This document shows positions 7,441 to 15,455 of a stretch of 64,000 nucleotides of DNA, in pieces (within the stretch, counting starts at the first letter, position 1; each line of letters begins with the position of its first letter). The DNA comes from Paenibacillus sp. GTDB lineage: Bacteria; Bacillota; Bacilli; Paenibacillales; YIM-B00363. The translations under genes were made by a program, and so were the position numbers. The notes beneath the pieces are model-generated. The model saw nothing but the letters and a program-made list of their open reading frames with translations, was not told the origin of the DNA and did no database searches. Location of the stretch: contig NZ_JAPSKE010000003.1 in the NCBI RefSeq assembly GCF_031177825.1, positions 1-64,000 of the forward strand. Reading direction: 5' to 3'.

Positions 7441-8481
7441 ATGAACGTTACGATCGGCGCGCGGGTCGTGAAGACCGGCATCGCCGTCGCGCTGGCGCTA
7501 TACATAACGCAACAACTGGGACTCAAGGGCGTCACGATCGCCGGCGTCGCGGCCATCTTCGCGATACAGCCGTCCGTGTACAAGTCGTGGCAGCACATGC
7601 TCGAGCAAGTGCAGACGAATACGCTCGGCGCCATTCTCGCGCTCGGCGTCAGCCTCGTCATGCCGGTGAACGAGGTCGTCGTCGGGCTGACGTGCATCGC
7701 CGTCATCCTCATTACGCTGGCGCTTCGCATGGAATCGACCGTCGCGCTGACGCTCGTGACGACGATCGTCGTGCTCGAGGCGGGCGGGGAGTGGATGTAT
7801 GCGCTCGAGCGGTTTTCCACGATTCTGATCGGCATCGCGTCCGCGTTCCTCGTCAACGCGGTCGTCCTGCCGCCGAATCATCGGAAGCAGTTCCTCGACG
7901 GCTACCGCGACGCGCTCGGCACGATGTCGCTGCTGCTGCGCACGGCCGTGTCCGACGAGCTGAAGGAAGGCGAAGCGAAGTCGCAGCGCGACCGACTGAA
8001 CGATACGGTCCGGAAAATCTCGGAGCGGTACGGCATGCTGGAGGAGGAATGGCGGAAGTGGAAGAGGTTCCGTCCGCAACCGGGGCGCCATCTCGTCGTC
8101 CAGAAGCAGATGGTGCGGGCGATGACGGTCGGCTTGCTCGTGCTGGACGCGGTCCAGGTCCACTACTTCCCGCAGCGGAAGGACGATTCGGCGGACCGGG
8201 CGTTCGACGACGCGCTCGAAGAGCTGATCCGGTACCACGAGTACGCGCTGCTGAAGTACGAGGGGAAGATGAAGCCCGGCGAACAGCTGTACGACAAGGT
8301 CGGGGAGCTCACCGAACGGCTGCTCCGGGACGCGATCGAGCGCGTGGGCGGCGAGCCGAAGAGCAGCGTCTCCCTCGTCGTCGTCGCGTCCGCGATCTAC
8401 GAGTACGGCCGGCAGCTCAGGCGGCTCGATAAGATGGTCGGGCATGTGCAAGGCGGGGAAGAAGCCGCGTCGGCCGAATAA
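7441..8481 (+). CDS. Aromatic acid exporter (ArAE/FUSC) family membrane protein
   Basis: A 346-residue protein with six membrane helices in the first 140 residues, from the G-A-R-x-x-K-T-G-I-A-V-A-L-A motif that opens this Firmicutes group, followed by a cytoplasmic helical domain of about 200 residues. This is the layout of the short ArAE (formerly DUF939) family related to YgaE and aromatic acid exporters. These proteins are thought to export small aromatic or amphipathic acids, but substrates of the Gram-positive branch are largely unproven. The ATG follows GAGGAGGGAACGACATC. It stands alone between two terminators. The C-terminal 20 residues are acidic and Ala-rich. Confidence 0.8.
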   Translation: MNVTIGARVVKTGIAVALALYITQQLGLKGVTIAGVAAIFAIQPSVYKSWQHMLEQVQTNTLGAILALGVSLVMPVNEVVVGLTCIAVILITLALRMESTVALTLVTTIVVLEAGGEWMYALERFSTILIGIASAFLVNAVVLPPNHRKQFLDGYRDALGTMSLLLRTAVSDELKEGEAKSQRDRLNDTVRKISERYGMLEEEWRKWKRFRPQPGRHLVVQKQMVRAMTVGLLVLDAVQVHYFPQRKDDSADRAFDDALEELIRYHEYALLKYEGKMKPGEQLYDKVGELTERLLRDAIERVGGEPKSSVSLVVVASAIYEYGRQLRRLDKMVGHVQGGEEAASAE

Positions 8482-8482
8482 C

Positions 8483-8538
8483 GAAAGAGAGCCCGAACCG
8501 GGCGCCTGAAGAAGGGGCGCCGGTTCGGGCTCTCTTTC
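8483..8538. terminator. Bidirectional terminator
   Basis: A perfect long stem (GAAAGAGAGCCCGAACCGG...CCGGTTCGGGCTCTCTTTC, inner GGCGCC arms) separates convergent genes. A-rich and T-rich flanks on both sides let it serve the ArAE gene and the small minus-strand gene at 8553. Confidence 0.85.
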
Positions 8539-8552
8539 CCTACAGGAGAAAC

Positions 8553-8858
8553 TTACCGGTTGCCGCGATGCAGCCGATGCTGCAGCGCCTGCACGTGCTT
8601 GCGCTCCGCCTTCTCCTCGTTCGCGGCGGACACCGGAACGTGGGCCTCCGCCGCGGCGGTACGGTCGCCGTGGACGTCCTCCGGCCATTCCGCGTAGGAC
8701 AAGGCCGTCATTTCGTATTCCACCGAGCCGAGCTGCGGATCCATCGGGAACGTTTCGCCGGCCTTCAGCTCGACCTCGTAGCCGTACTCGCTCTTATAGA
8801 CGGCGTTCGTCTCGACGCGGTCGCCGGACATCGGGTGCATATGCTTTTGATTTGCCAA
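8553..8858 (-). CDS. Small acidic protein, possibly YjzC-like
   Basis: A 101-residue protein. TTG 8858 is preferred, since AAGGAGGA at 8866-8873 then has 8-base spacing; a TTG at 8864 is too close. The first 55 residues resemble the short YjzC type of Bacillales protein, with G-D-R-V-x-T-N-A-V-Y-K-S near the start and L-K-A-G-E-x-F-P-M-D in the middle. The C-terminal third is charged and His-rich (KHVQALQHRLHRGNR) and probably unstructured. There is no signal or membrane segment. The resemblance is weak and no function is known. The gene shares a bidirectional terminator with the convergent ArAE gene. Confidence 0.6.
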   Translation of the reverse strand: MANQKHMHPMSGDRVETNAVYKSEYGYEVELKAGETFPMDPQLGSVEYEMTALSYAEWPEDVHGDRTAAAEAHVPVSAANEEKAERKHVQALQHRLHRGNR

Positions 8859-8929
8859 GAACAAGTCCTCCTTAACGTCAAGTCAATCGAACGTGTCGGA
8901 GTTACTGTTCCCTGCCTCGGCGGTTTTCA

Positions 8930-9766
8930 TTACTCGGCCGGCTCGAGGATCGGAATGTAGAGATCCAACTCCGACCGTTCGTCCGTCGGGCCGTAAAACC
9001 GCTCGTCGTACCGCTCGAAGTCGATGCCTTCCGCGAACTGAAGACCGTTTTCCGCTAACCATGTTTCATGTATCCGCTCATACGTTTCCTGAAGTCCGGC
9101 GATCGTCCCCCGGTGCGTAAACACCGCGTACGTCTGCGCGGGGACGAGCTTCGCTTCGAAGCCCTCCGGCACGTCGTCGACCGCGTCGACTTTGACCCCG
9201 GCCATATAGCTGAAACGCTCGCCGTCGAAGTCGTAACACAAACCGAAAGAGACGTTCTCCTCGGAGCGATGCGGAATGCTCGCCTCCACCGGCAGCAGCT
9301 TCTCCCAGAGCCGTCCGAACTCCATCGAGGCGTCCGCTTGGTGCGCCGCGACCCCTACCGCGTAAAAGGGTTCCATTCTCACGATTTTCGCTTTCACTGC
9401 GATTCCTCCCGTTGCGTCCGCTTCCCAGCGACCGAGCTCCCGGTCGATCCGGTTCAGCAGCGTCGTCTGCGCCTCGATGGCCGAGCGGACGCGATCCGCG
9501 TGTTCCCGAAGCACGCGGGCGAGCCGGGCGCGGTCCGACAGCGTGCCGCCGGCCGCCAGTTCGCGAATCGTCTCGAGCCCGACATCCAGCTCCCGCAGGA
9601 ATAAGATGGAGCGCAGCGTAGCGATCTGCCCCGGATTGTAATACCGGTACTGATTGTCCGGATTGATCTCGGCGGGGGAGAACAGCCCGACGGCGTCGTA
9701 GTGACGCAGCGTCTTCGTCGTGATGCCGAACAGGCGCGCCATCTGTCCGATCGTCAGCTTCGTCAT
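8930..9766 (-). CDS. MerR family regulator with GyrI-like effector domain
   Basis: A 278-residue regulator. Residues 1-70 are a MerR winged helix (LTIGQMARLFGITTKTLRHYDAVGLF, then the wing N-P-D-N-Q-Y-R-Y-Y), followed by a dimerisation coiled coil to about residue 125. The rest is an effector-binding domain of the GyrI/AraC-E type (VKAKIVRMEPFYAVGV ... FERYDERFYGP...LDLYIPI), as in BmrR-like drug sensors. The start at ATG 9766 fits the family N terminus. Like its relatives it probably twists a long-spacer promoter when it binds a hydrophobic ligand. The region upstream contains such a promoter, so self-regulation is likely. No transporter lies next to it. Confidence 0.9.
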   Translation of the reverse strand: MTKLTIGQMARLFGITTKTLRHYDAVGLFSPAEINPDNQYRYYNPGQIATLRSILFLRELDVGLETIRELAAGGTLSDRARLARVLREHADRVRSAIEAQTTLLNRIDRELGRWEADATGGIAVKAKIVRMEPFYAVGVAAHQADASMEFGRLWEKLLPVEASIPHRSEENVSFGLCYDFDGERFSYMAGVKVDAVDDVPEGFEAKLVPAQTYAVFTHRGTIAGLQETYERIHETWLAENGLQFAEGIDFERYDERFYGPTDERSELDLYIPILEPAE

Positions 9767-9802
9767 GCGCGTTCGATTCCTCCTCTTCCATCGACTTGCT
9801 CC

Positions 9803-9838
9803 TTTACCGTACAACATTCCCCCAAGGTCAAGGTCAAG
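9803..9838 (-). promoter_or_regulatory. MerR-type promoter/operator
   Basis: On the minus strand TTGACC occurs twice in tandem (9837-9832 and 9831-9826) within CTTGACCTTGACCTTGG. The first copy stands 20 bases from TACGGT (9811-9806), a spacing longer than the usual 17 and typical of promoters distorted by MerR proteins. It lies just upstream of the MerR gene. Confidence 0.5.
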
Positions 9839-9869
9839 CGATGCCGGGGAAAAAATTTCCTCGCCGGCG

Positions 9870-11663
9870 TCACGTCACGTCCAGCAGCAGCGCCTCGTTG
9901 GCGTCGTCCCGACCGTCCCAAGACGCCGCGAAGCGCACCTTGTGCGACACCCCGAGAATGTCGTACGGGGCGATCTTGTGCTGCCGCGCGGAGCCGACGA
10001 TCAGCGTATGCAGCCGGAGCGAGACGGAAGCGCCCAGCTCGGCCAACTCGTCCCGGACGGGCTGCGACACGGCGCCGATGCCGTCGGTCACCATGACGAG
10101 GTCGGCGTCCGCGAGCCCGCGCGCCTCGCGCACGAGCCGCATGCCGCGCCGGAGCGGGGCGTCGAAGTGCGTGCCGCCGCCGAACGCGAGCTGCGACAGC
10201 CGGTAGAACGCCGTCCAATCGGGCTGCTTATAGCGCAGATGCCGTTCGATCAGCTCGCCCTTCGCGCCGAACAGCAGCAGTACGAAGTCGCGCGATTCCG
10301 ACAGCGTCAGGGCGGCGAACGTCATGACGAAAATTTGCGCGAGCCGCTGCTTCGCCCCGCGCATCGAATGGGAGGAATCGAGCAGGCAGATGACGGGCCC
10401 CTTTCCGGCGTCTTGCGACGGGGAGCGGGCGCTATACGTCATCAGCTTGCCGTCGAGCCACTTCTGCAGGAAGTAGGCTTCGTAGTCCGGGTCGGCGAGC
10501 AGGCTCGCTTCGCTCGGCAGCATATGCGAGAGGTCGCCGGAGAGGCCGAGCTCGTCGTACCGGTCCGGCGCCGCACGCCGCCGCTGCTCGCGCCGTTGGC
10601 GGAGGAGCCGTTCCGTATTCCGGCCGACCTCCTGCACCATGGCGACGAGGTCCGGGTGCCGCTTCAGCCGCTCGACCCATTCGAGATAACGCCCGTACGA
10701 CTGGCGGCGGAGCTTCCCGAGGTCGCTTCCCCAGCGGCGGTTCGCGAACCGCAGGCTCGCCTGAATCAAGTCTTCGAGCGCCTTCGTCTCGCGGTCCTCT
10801 TCCTCGAGCGTTCCGCGCAAGGCGCCGTTCAGCCAAGCGCCTAGCTCCCGGTCGAGCGCGTCGAACGTCGCTTTCTCGGCCGCCTCCAGCCGCTCCAGCG
10901 CCTTCAGCCGGCCGGCGAGCTCGTCTTCGGCTTTCTCGAGCTTCTTCTTCCACTTGTCGCGGCGGACGAAGTCGGTGCGCATCGACTCCCGCAGCTCGGC
11001 GACCTTCGCCCGCAGCTCGGCGATTTCCGCCTCGGCGAGCGGCTTCGCGTCGGCGGCCGACTGGCGCTGCTCGGCTTCGTGCTTGCCGCGCTCGAGCCGG
11101 TAGCCGACCTTCTTCAGCCGCTCCATCTGCTCGGCGCTCATCCGCTCGGCGAGCGTCGGCTCGCCCTTCGCAGCTAGCGACCGCTCGCCGTCCTTCTTGC
11201 GGCCGGTCGGCGTCGCCTTGTCGCCGAGGTCGAGGCCCGCGCCGCCCGCGCCGCCCGGCGTCTCGCCGGCGCCCGCGAGCTCGCGTTCGGCGAGCGCGGG
11301 CATCTCGCGGCGGTCTTTCTTCCGCCGGGCGGCCTCCTCGGCGTATTGGGCCGTCAGCCACAGCACCGCCTTCAAGGCGGTGCGGAAGGCCGCGGGCGCG
11401 GCCCCTTCCGTGGGCGGCCGGAGCCGCGCATACAAATACTGCCGCATCAGCGTCTTGATCAGCCACCGGTGGAACGGCGGCGCGTCCGACCCCGCCTCCT
11501 CCGACGGCTTAGGCAGGTAGAAGCAATAGAAGACGTCGGCGAACAGCGCGTCGGTCAGCCACGGCGCCCGCGTCCGGGCGACGCGCACGCGCTCCCGCGC
11601 GTCCGCGTCGGCGACGAGCTGCAGGTCGAAGACGTACCGGTCGACGTTCGCGTGGCGGATCAT
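9870..11663 (-). CDS. VWA-domain protein, ViaA/CoxE-like partner of MoxR ATPase
   Basis: A 597-residue protein with a C-terminal von Willebrand factor A domain. The metal-binding MIDAS motif D-S-S-H-S occurs in CLLDSSHSMRG, and the second Asp lies in VMVTDGIG. The N-terminal 200 residues are helical, and the middle (about residues 190-300) is a charged, coiled-coil-rich stretch of Ala, Glu and Lys. Start ATG 11663 overlaps the stop of the upstream ATPase gene as ATGA, so translation is coupled. This pair resembles E. coli RavA-ViaA, thought to act as a chaperone-like module on metal or respiratory complexes. What it acts on here is unknown. An N-terminal extension of the open frame to 12167 is antisense-like shadow and not counted. 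Confidence 0.88.
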   Translation of the reverse strand: MIRHANVDRYVFDLQLVADADARERVRVARTRAPWLTDALFADVFYCFYLPKPSEEAGSDAPPFHRWLIKTLMRQYLYARLRPPTEGAAPAAFRTALKAVLWLTAQYAEEAARRKKDRREMPALAERELAGAGETPGGAGGAGLDLGDKATPTGRKKDGERSLAAKGEPTLAERMSAEQMERLKKVGYRLERGKHEAEQRQSAADAKPLAEAEIAELRAKVAELRESMRTDFVRRDKWKKKLEKAEDELAGRLKALERLEAAEKATFDALDRELGAWLNGALRGTLEEEDRETKALEDLIQASLRFANRRWGSDLGKLRRQSYGRYLEWVERLKRHPDLVAMVQEVGRNTERLLRQRREQRRRAAPDRYDELGLSGDLSHMLPSEASLLADPDYEAYFLQKWLDGKLMTYSARSPSQDAGKGPVICLLDSSHSMRGAKQRLAQIFVMTFAALTLSESRDFVLLLFGAKGELIERHLRYKQPDWTAFYRLSQLAFGGGTHFDAPLRRGMRLVREARGLADADLVMVTDGIGAVSQPVRDELAELGASVSLRLHTLIVGSARQHKIAPYDILGVSHKVRFAASWDGRDDANEALLLDVT

Positions 11664-12952
11664 AACGTGAAGTCGTAGTCGACGCCGGGCATGTCGGCGT
11701 CGAACAAGGAACGGTACAGCTCTAACATGTCGTGGAGCACCCGCTCGCCGCGAATGCGCGCCGTCGCGTATTTCGCGGCGGCCGCCGCCGGATCGGGCAG
11801 CAGCGCGTTCAGGCGGCGCAGCTCGTCGGCGCGGCCACGCTCGCGTTCGTGGAACCGCACGAGCGCCCGGCGCAGGTTCTGCCCCTGCGTCTCCAGCTCG
11901 TCGCGGCATTCCGCGAGCAGCGACTCCGCCGCCTCGGAACGCGACGACCCGGCGCCGGCTTTCATTTCCTTCTTGAATTGGTGCCCGAACAGCTCCTGCT
12001 TCCGCGCCTTCCAACGGTCCAGCGTCGCCGCGAACCGGGCGAGCGGCAGCTCCGCTTCGCTCTCGACCTCGAGCGCTTCGTCGAAGCGCGCCTCGAACCA
12101 CTCCTGAATGCCGGGCAGCGCCTCCGGCACGTCCCATAGCATATGGGGCGTAAAGACGGCGTCCCAAATCGAGACGGCGTCGCGCCCGTTCAGGGCGGCG
12201 GACGTCCGCCAGACGTCGCCGATCTTGCGCCAGCGGCGGTCGGAGACGGACAGGTCGCGCTCCTCCGCTTCCGTCTTCAGCCGGAAGAGAAACAGGACCA
12301 TCGGCTCCGGCAGGACGACGCGGGCGGCGCGTTCCCGCACGCGTTCGACGTCGGCAATCGACAGCACCGCCGGCACGGGCTCCCGCGGCAGCGTAAACAT
12401 CCGTTCGTAGCTGGACATGTGCTTTAGAAACCCGACCTCGTACCGGATCAAGAACCGGTCGTACAGCGCCCCGAGCCCCTCCGTCTCCTCGGGCAGCTCG
12501 TTGGACGCCGCGAGGAGGCAGAGGAGGGGGGAGGCTTCCTTTTCCCGGCCGTTATAATAAATGCGTTCGTTCAACAGAGACAAAAGCGCGTTCAAAATCG
12601 CGCTGCCGGATTTGAAAATTTCGTCGAGGAAGGCGAAGCGCGCCGACGGCAAGTAGCCCTCGGTCTGCCTTACGTACCGGTCCATCTTCAGCTCGCGCAG
12701 CGAGACGGGGCCGAACACCTCGTCCGGCGTCGTGAAGCGCGTCAGCAAATATTCGAACCAGCCTTCGCCCCCGAACAGGCCCGAGACCGCTCGCGCCAGC
12801 TGCGACTTGGCGGTCCCGGGAGGTCCGACGAGCAGGACGTTCTCCCCGGACATGACGCCCAGCAGGGCGAGCCGGATGAGCTCCTCGCGTTCGAGGAACC
12901 GCTCCTCCAGCGCGGCGACGGCGGCTTCCAACCTTGTCTTCATTGATTCCAT
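11660..12952 (-). CDS. MoxR-family AAA+ ATPase, RavA-like
   Basis: A 430-residue AAA+ ATPase of the MoxR/RavA branch. Walker A is GPPGTAKS, Walker B is FAFLDEIF, and sensor 1 is LLAASNELPEE, followed by DRFLIRYEV, characteristic of RavA. The C-terminal 100 residues form a helical extension that may bind the VWA partner. ATG 12952 is preferred, with GAGGGG about 10 bases before it. The gene is the first of a two-gene operon. Such ATPases use ATP to remodel a protein complex presented by the VWA subunit. I am sure of the family; the target is not visible. Confidence 0.92.
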   Translation of the reverse strand: MESMKTRLEAAVAALEERFLEREELIRLALLGVMSGENVLLVGPPGTAKSQLARAVSGLFGGEGWFEYLLTRFTTPDEVFGPVSLRELKMDRYVRQTEGYLPSARFAFLDEIFKSGSAILNALLSLLNERIYYNGREKEASPLLCLLAASNELPEETEGLGALYDRFLIRYEVGFLKHMSSYERMFTLPREPVPAVLSIADVERVRERAARVVLPEPMVLFLFRLKTEAEERDLSVSDRRWRKIGDVWRTSAALNGRDAVSIWDAVFTPHMLWDVPEALPGIQEWFEARFDEALEVESEAELPLARFAATLDRWKARKQELFGHQFKKEMKAGAGSSRSEAAESLLAECRDELETQGQNLRRALVRFHERERGRADELRRLNALLPDPAAAAAKYATARIRGERVLHDMLELYRSLFDADMPGVDYDFTL

Positions 12953-12999
12953 GTTCACTCGACCCCTCATTCGGCTTGGCTTGGATCGCACACCCTATC

Positions 13000-13005
13000 A
13001 TTGTA
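13000..13005 (-). promoter_or_regulatory. Possible -10 element for the MoxR/VWA operon
   Basis: TACAAT on the minus strand stands about 48 bases before the ATPase start. No good -35 is visible at 17 bases, so the promoter is only suggested. Confidence 0.3.
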
Positions 13006-13107
13006 GCAAACCGGGGCGGGCAATACACATGCGGCCGCTTCGACGGGTACGGCGTTGGGAATGGGTGTGAACATTGCAGGGATTTGGCGATTCGTGTCGA
13101 ATAAGAT

Positions 13108-14235
13108 GTGTCGGATTTCCCTGACCGGATGCCGGGAGGGAGAGGAGGGGTCGATCTGTTTCACGATTTGATCGGTAACGGCGCGTTGTTGATCGCCATG
13201 ATCCATATAGGCAGTTTATATTACCGCTACCGCTCCGAAGACAGCCGGGCGCTCGCTTCGGAGCAGGCGCTCCTCGGCATCGCCTGCGGCGCGGCGGGCA
13301 TCGTGCTGATGTTTTATACGGTCCGCATCTCGGACGCGACGATTCTAGACGCGCGCCACATCGCGATCGTGCTGGCCGCGAGCCAGGGGGGCTTGATCGC
13401 TTCGGCGATATGCGGCGTCATGATCGCCTTGTTCCGGCTCGTCTTCTTCGGCGTCAGCACGACGGCGCTGTTGGCCGCGGCCAACGTTATTTTCTGTGCG
13501 TTCGCCTGCGGATACATCTCCAAGCTGCGATGGAGCCGGCTGCGGAAATACGTGGCCATGACGGCGGTCGCGGTCGGGGGGACGCTCCTCGTGTTCGGGA
13601 TCGTGCTCCCCAAGGAGATGTTGTGGTACACGTGGCTGATGTACGTCGGCTTCTCCGCGGGCGGCGGCGTCCTCGTTTATTATTTAATGGAAAACATTAT
13701 CGTGTCCGACCTGCTGTTCCAACGGTTCAAGCAGCAGTCGACGACGGACTTCCTGACGGGGCTGAACAATGTCCGACGCTTCGACAAAGCGCTGAACGAA
13801 TGCATGCGGTCGGCCATGCAGCGCGGGGAACGATTGTCGCTGCTCCTGATCGACATCGATTTCTTCAAGTCGATCAACGACACGTACGGCCATAAGGCGG
13901 GGGACGACGTCTTGCGGGAGCTCGCCGGGGTGCTGCTGCAGACGTGCCGCTCGGTCGATACGGTATCGCGCAACGGTGGGGAGGAGTTTTCCGTGCTGCT
14001 GCCGGACTGCGCGGTCGAACGGGCCGTCGAGGTGGCGGAGCGGATCCGGCAAGCGGTCGAAGGGCATGCGTTCCCGATCGAGGGCGGCCAGTCGCTGCGG
14101 ATCACGGTGTCGATCGGCGCGGCGACGTTCCCCGACATGCTGACCCGCTCGGACGAGCTGCTGCAGATGGCCGACGACGGGTTGTACCAAGCGAAGCGGT
14201 CCGGTCGCAACCGGGTGTGCGTAGCCGCTTCGTAA
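13108..14235 (+). CDS. Membrane diguanylate cyclase (5TMR-LYT plus GGDEF)
   Basis: A protein of up to 375 residues that makes cyclic di-GMP from two GTP. The first 190 residues hold about six membrane helices in the 5TM-5TMR_LYT layout, with the N-x-x-x-L-x-A-x-x-x-G-x-L pattern around AASQGGLIASAICGVMIALFR. The C-terminal GGDEF domain has an intact GGEEF active site and an RxxD inhibitory site (R-S-V-D) five residues before it, so it should be active and product-inhibited. The start is unclear: GTG 13108 and ATG 13129 have no ribosome binding site, while a strong AGGAGGGG (13143-13150) points to CTG 13156, which would give a family-like N terminus. Confidence 0.9.
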   Translation: MSDFPDRMPGGRGGVDLFHDLIGNGALLIAMIHIGSLYYRYRSEDSRALASEQALLGIACGAAGIVLMFYTVRISDATILDARHIAIVLAASQGGLIASAICGVMIALFRLVFFGVSTTALLAAANVIFCAFACGYISKLRWSRLRKYVAMTAVAVGGTLLVFGIVLPKEMLWYTWLMYVGFSAGGGVLVYYLMENIIVSDLLFQRFKQQSTTDFLTGLNNVRRFDKALNECMRSAMQRGERLSLLLIDIDFFKSINDTYGHKAGDDVLRELAGVLLQTCRSVDTVSRNGGEEFSVLLPDCAVERAVEVAERIRQAVEGHAFPIEGGQSLRITVSIGAATFPDMLTRSDELLQMADDGLYQAKRSGRNRVCVAAS

Positions 14236-14240
14236 AAAAG

Positions 14241-14289
14241 AAAGGCGCATCGACCCTCCTTGCGGCGAGGGTCGAATGCGCCTTTTTAT
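14241..14289. terminator. Bidirectional terminator
   Basis: AAAGGCGCATCGACCCTC pairs with GAGGGTCGAATGCGCCTTT, with A-rich and T-rich flanks on either side. It separates the convergent GGDEF and MFS genes. Confidence 0.85.
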
Positions 14290-15455
14290 TATTTGAACAG
14301 CCGGAACGGGAACCAGACGTAGAACAAGCCGATGAACAGGAAGAGCGCCGCGGCCACGAGGAACGGAACCGACAGCCCGAAAGAGTCGGCGATGATGCCG
14401 CCGATGACCGGACCGAGCATGACGCCGATGCCTTCCACCGTCGAGAAGACGCCCCAGCCGACGCCCTTCTGCTGCGGCGGCACGAACTGCGCGAGCAGGG
14501 CGTTCCAGGCGGGCAGGACGGCCGCGTAAGAGATGCCGAGCACGATCGCCCAGAACAGACATACCCAAAGCGTCTCGATCGTCGTGATCATATAGAGGCC
14601 GAAGGCGACGGAGAGGAAGCCCGCGATCAGGAACCACTTCTTCCCGAGCTTGTCGCTGAGCCGGCCCATCGGCACGAGCGCCAGCACGGCGAAGGCGCCG
14701 CCGGTGAGCAGGAAGAGCGAATATTGCGAGTTCGTGAGCAGCAGGTTTTCCTCGGCGAACGTCGGCAGAATCGGGAGAAGCATCGCCGCGCCGAGCGTCT
14801 GCAAAATCATGCCGGGCAGCAGCGGCTTGACCGCCTTCATATGGACGGCGAGCGCGCCGAGCTGTCGGAAGAACGGTTCGGGATGCGGGATGTTCTCGGC
14901 CCCTTTGACGAACCAAGAGATCGCCCACGCGAGCGCCGTCATGCCGAGCAGCACGAGGAACGAGATGCCGTAGTCGAACCAGTCGAGGAAGAAATTCAGC
15001 AGCACGGGACCGAGGCCGAGGCCCATCATCCAAGCCATGTACAAGGCGCCCATCTGCTTGCCGCGCTCGCTCTCCGTCACGCTGCTCATGCCGACGAGCC
15101 AGATCGGCGAAGCGCCGACCCCGAACAAGATGGAGCCGACGACGAGCACCCACGCTTCCAATGCATACTCCAGCATCAGCAGGCCGACGATCGACAAGGC
15201 GAAGCAGGTTTGCAAGATCCACTGCAGCGGGAACCGATCCAGCAAGTATCCGATGCCGAGCTTGGCCACCGTGTCGGCCACGTAGTGCATCGTGACGGCG
15301 AAGCCGACGGTCGTCACGGTCAGGTACAGCTCGTCGACCGCATACTTCGGAATATAACTGATCAGGATCGCGCCCCGAACGAATTCGATCAGGAAAAAGA
15401 GAAGGGCGAGCCGCGCCAGCGGCATCGGGACGGATAAATTACGAATAGCGTTCAC
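14289..15455 (-). CDS. MFS transporter, LtaA-like glycolipid flippase candidate
   Basis: A 388-residue major facilitator protein with 12 predicted helices. The first helix FFLIEFVRGAILISYIPKYA resembles the start of S. aureus LtaA, the flippase that moves diglucosyl-diacylglycerol to the outer leaflet for lipoteichoic acid anchoring. The MFS loop motif G-R-L-S-D-K-x-G-K-K is present (MGRLSDKLGKKW). GTG 15455 follows GAAGGAGAG. The gene overlaps the upstream UgtP-like glycosyltransferase by 17 bases, the same order as ypfP-ltaA in Staphylococcus. MFS assignment is secure; the flippase role is inferred from context and the N-terminal resemblance. Confidence 0.85.
   Translation of the reverse strand: MNAIRNLSVPMPLARLALLFFLIEFVRGAILISYIPKYAVDELYLTVTTVGFAVTMHYVADTVAKLGIGYLLDRFPLQWILQTCFALSIVGLLMLEYALEAWVLVVGSILFGVGASPIWLVGMSSVTESERGKQMGALYMAWMMGLGLGPVLLNFFLDWFDYGISFLVLLGMTALAWAISWFVKGAENIPHPEPFFRQLGALAVHMKAVKPLLPGMILQTLGAAMLLPILPTFAEENLLLTNSQYSLFLLTGGAFAVLALVPMGRLSDKLGKKWFLIAGFLSVAFGLYMITTIETLWVCLFWAIVLGISYAAVLPAWNALLAQFVPPQQKGVGWGVFSTVEGIGVMLGPVIGGIIADSFGLSVPFLVAAALFLFIGLFYVWFPFRLFK

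Noticed and set aside
11664..12167. N-terminal extension of the VWA protein
   Set aside because: It overlaps the ATPase gene in another frame; ATG 11663 with ATGA coupling is the natural start.
13095..13101. Spo0A box TGTCGAA before the GGDEF gene
   Set aside because: A 7-base match rich in TCGA is common by chance in this base composition, and no second box is near.
13684..15437. Long open frames of about 500 codons on both strands across the GGDEF and MFS genes
   Set aside because: They are Arg/Ala/Asp-rich shadows of real genes, caused by high GC; no ribosome binding site or domain.
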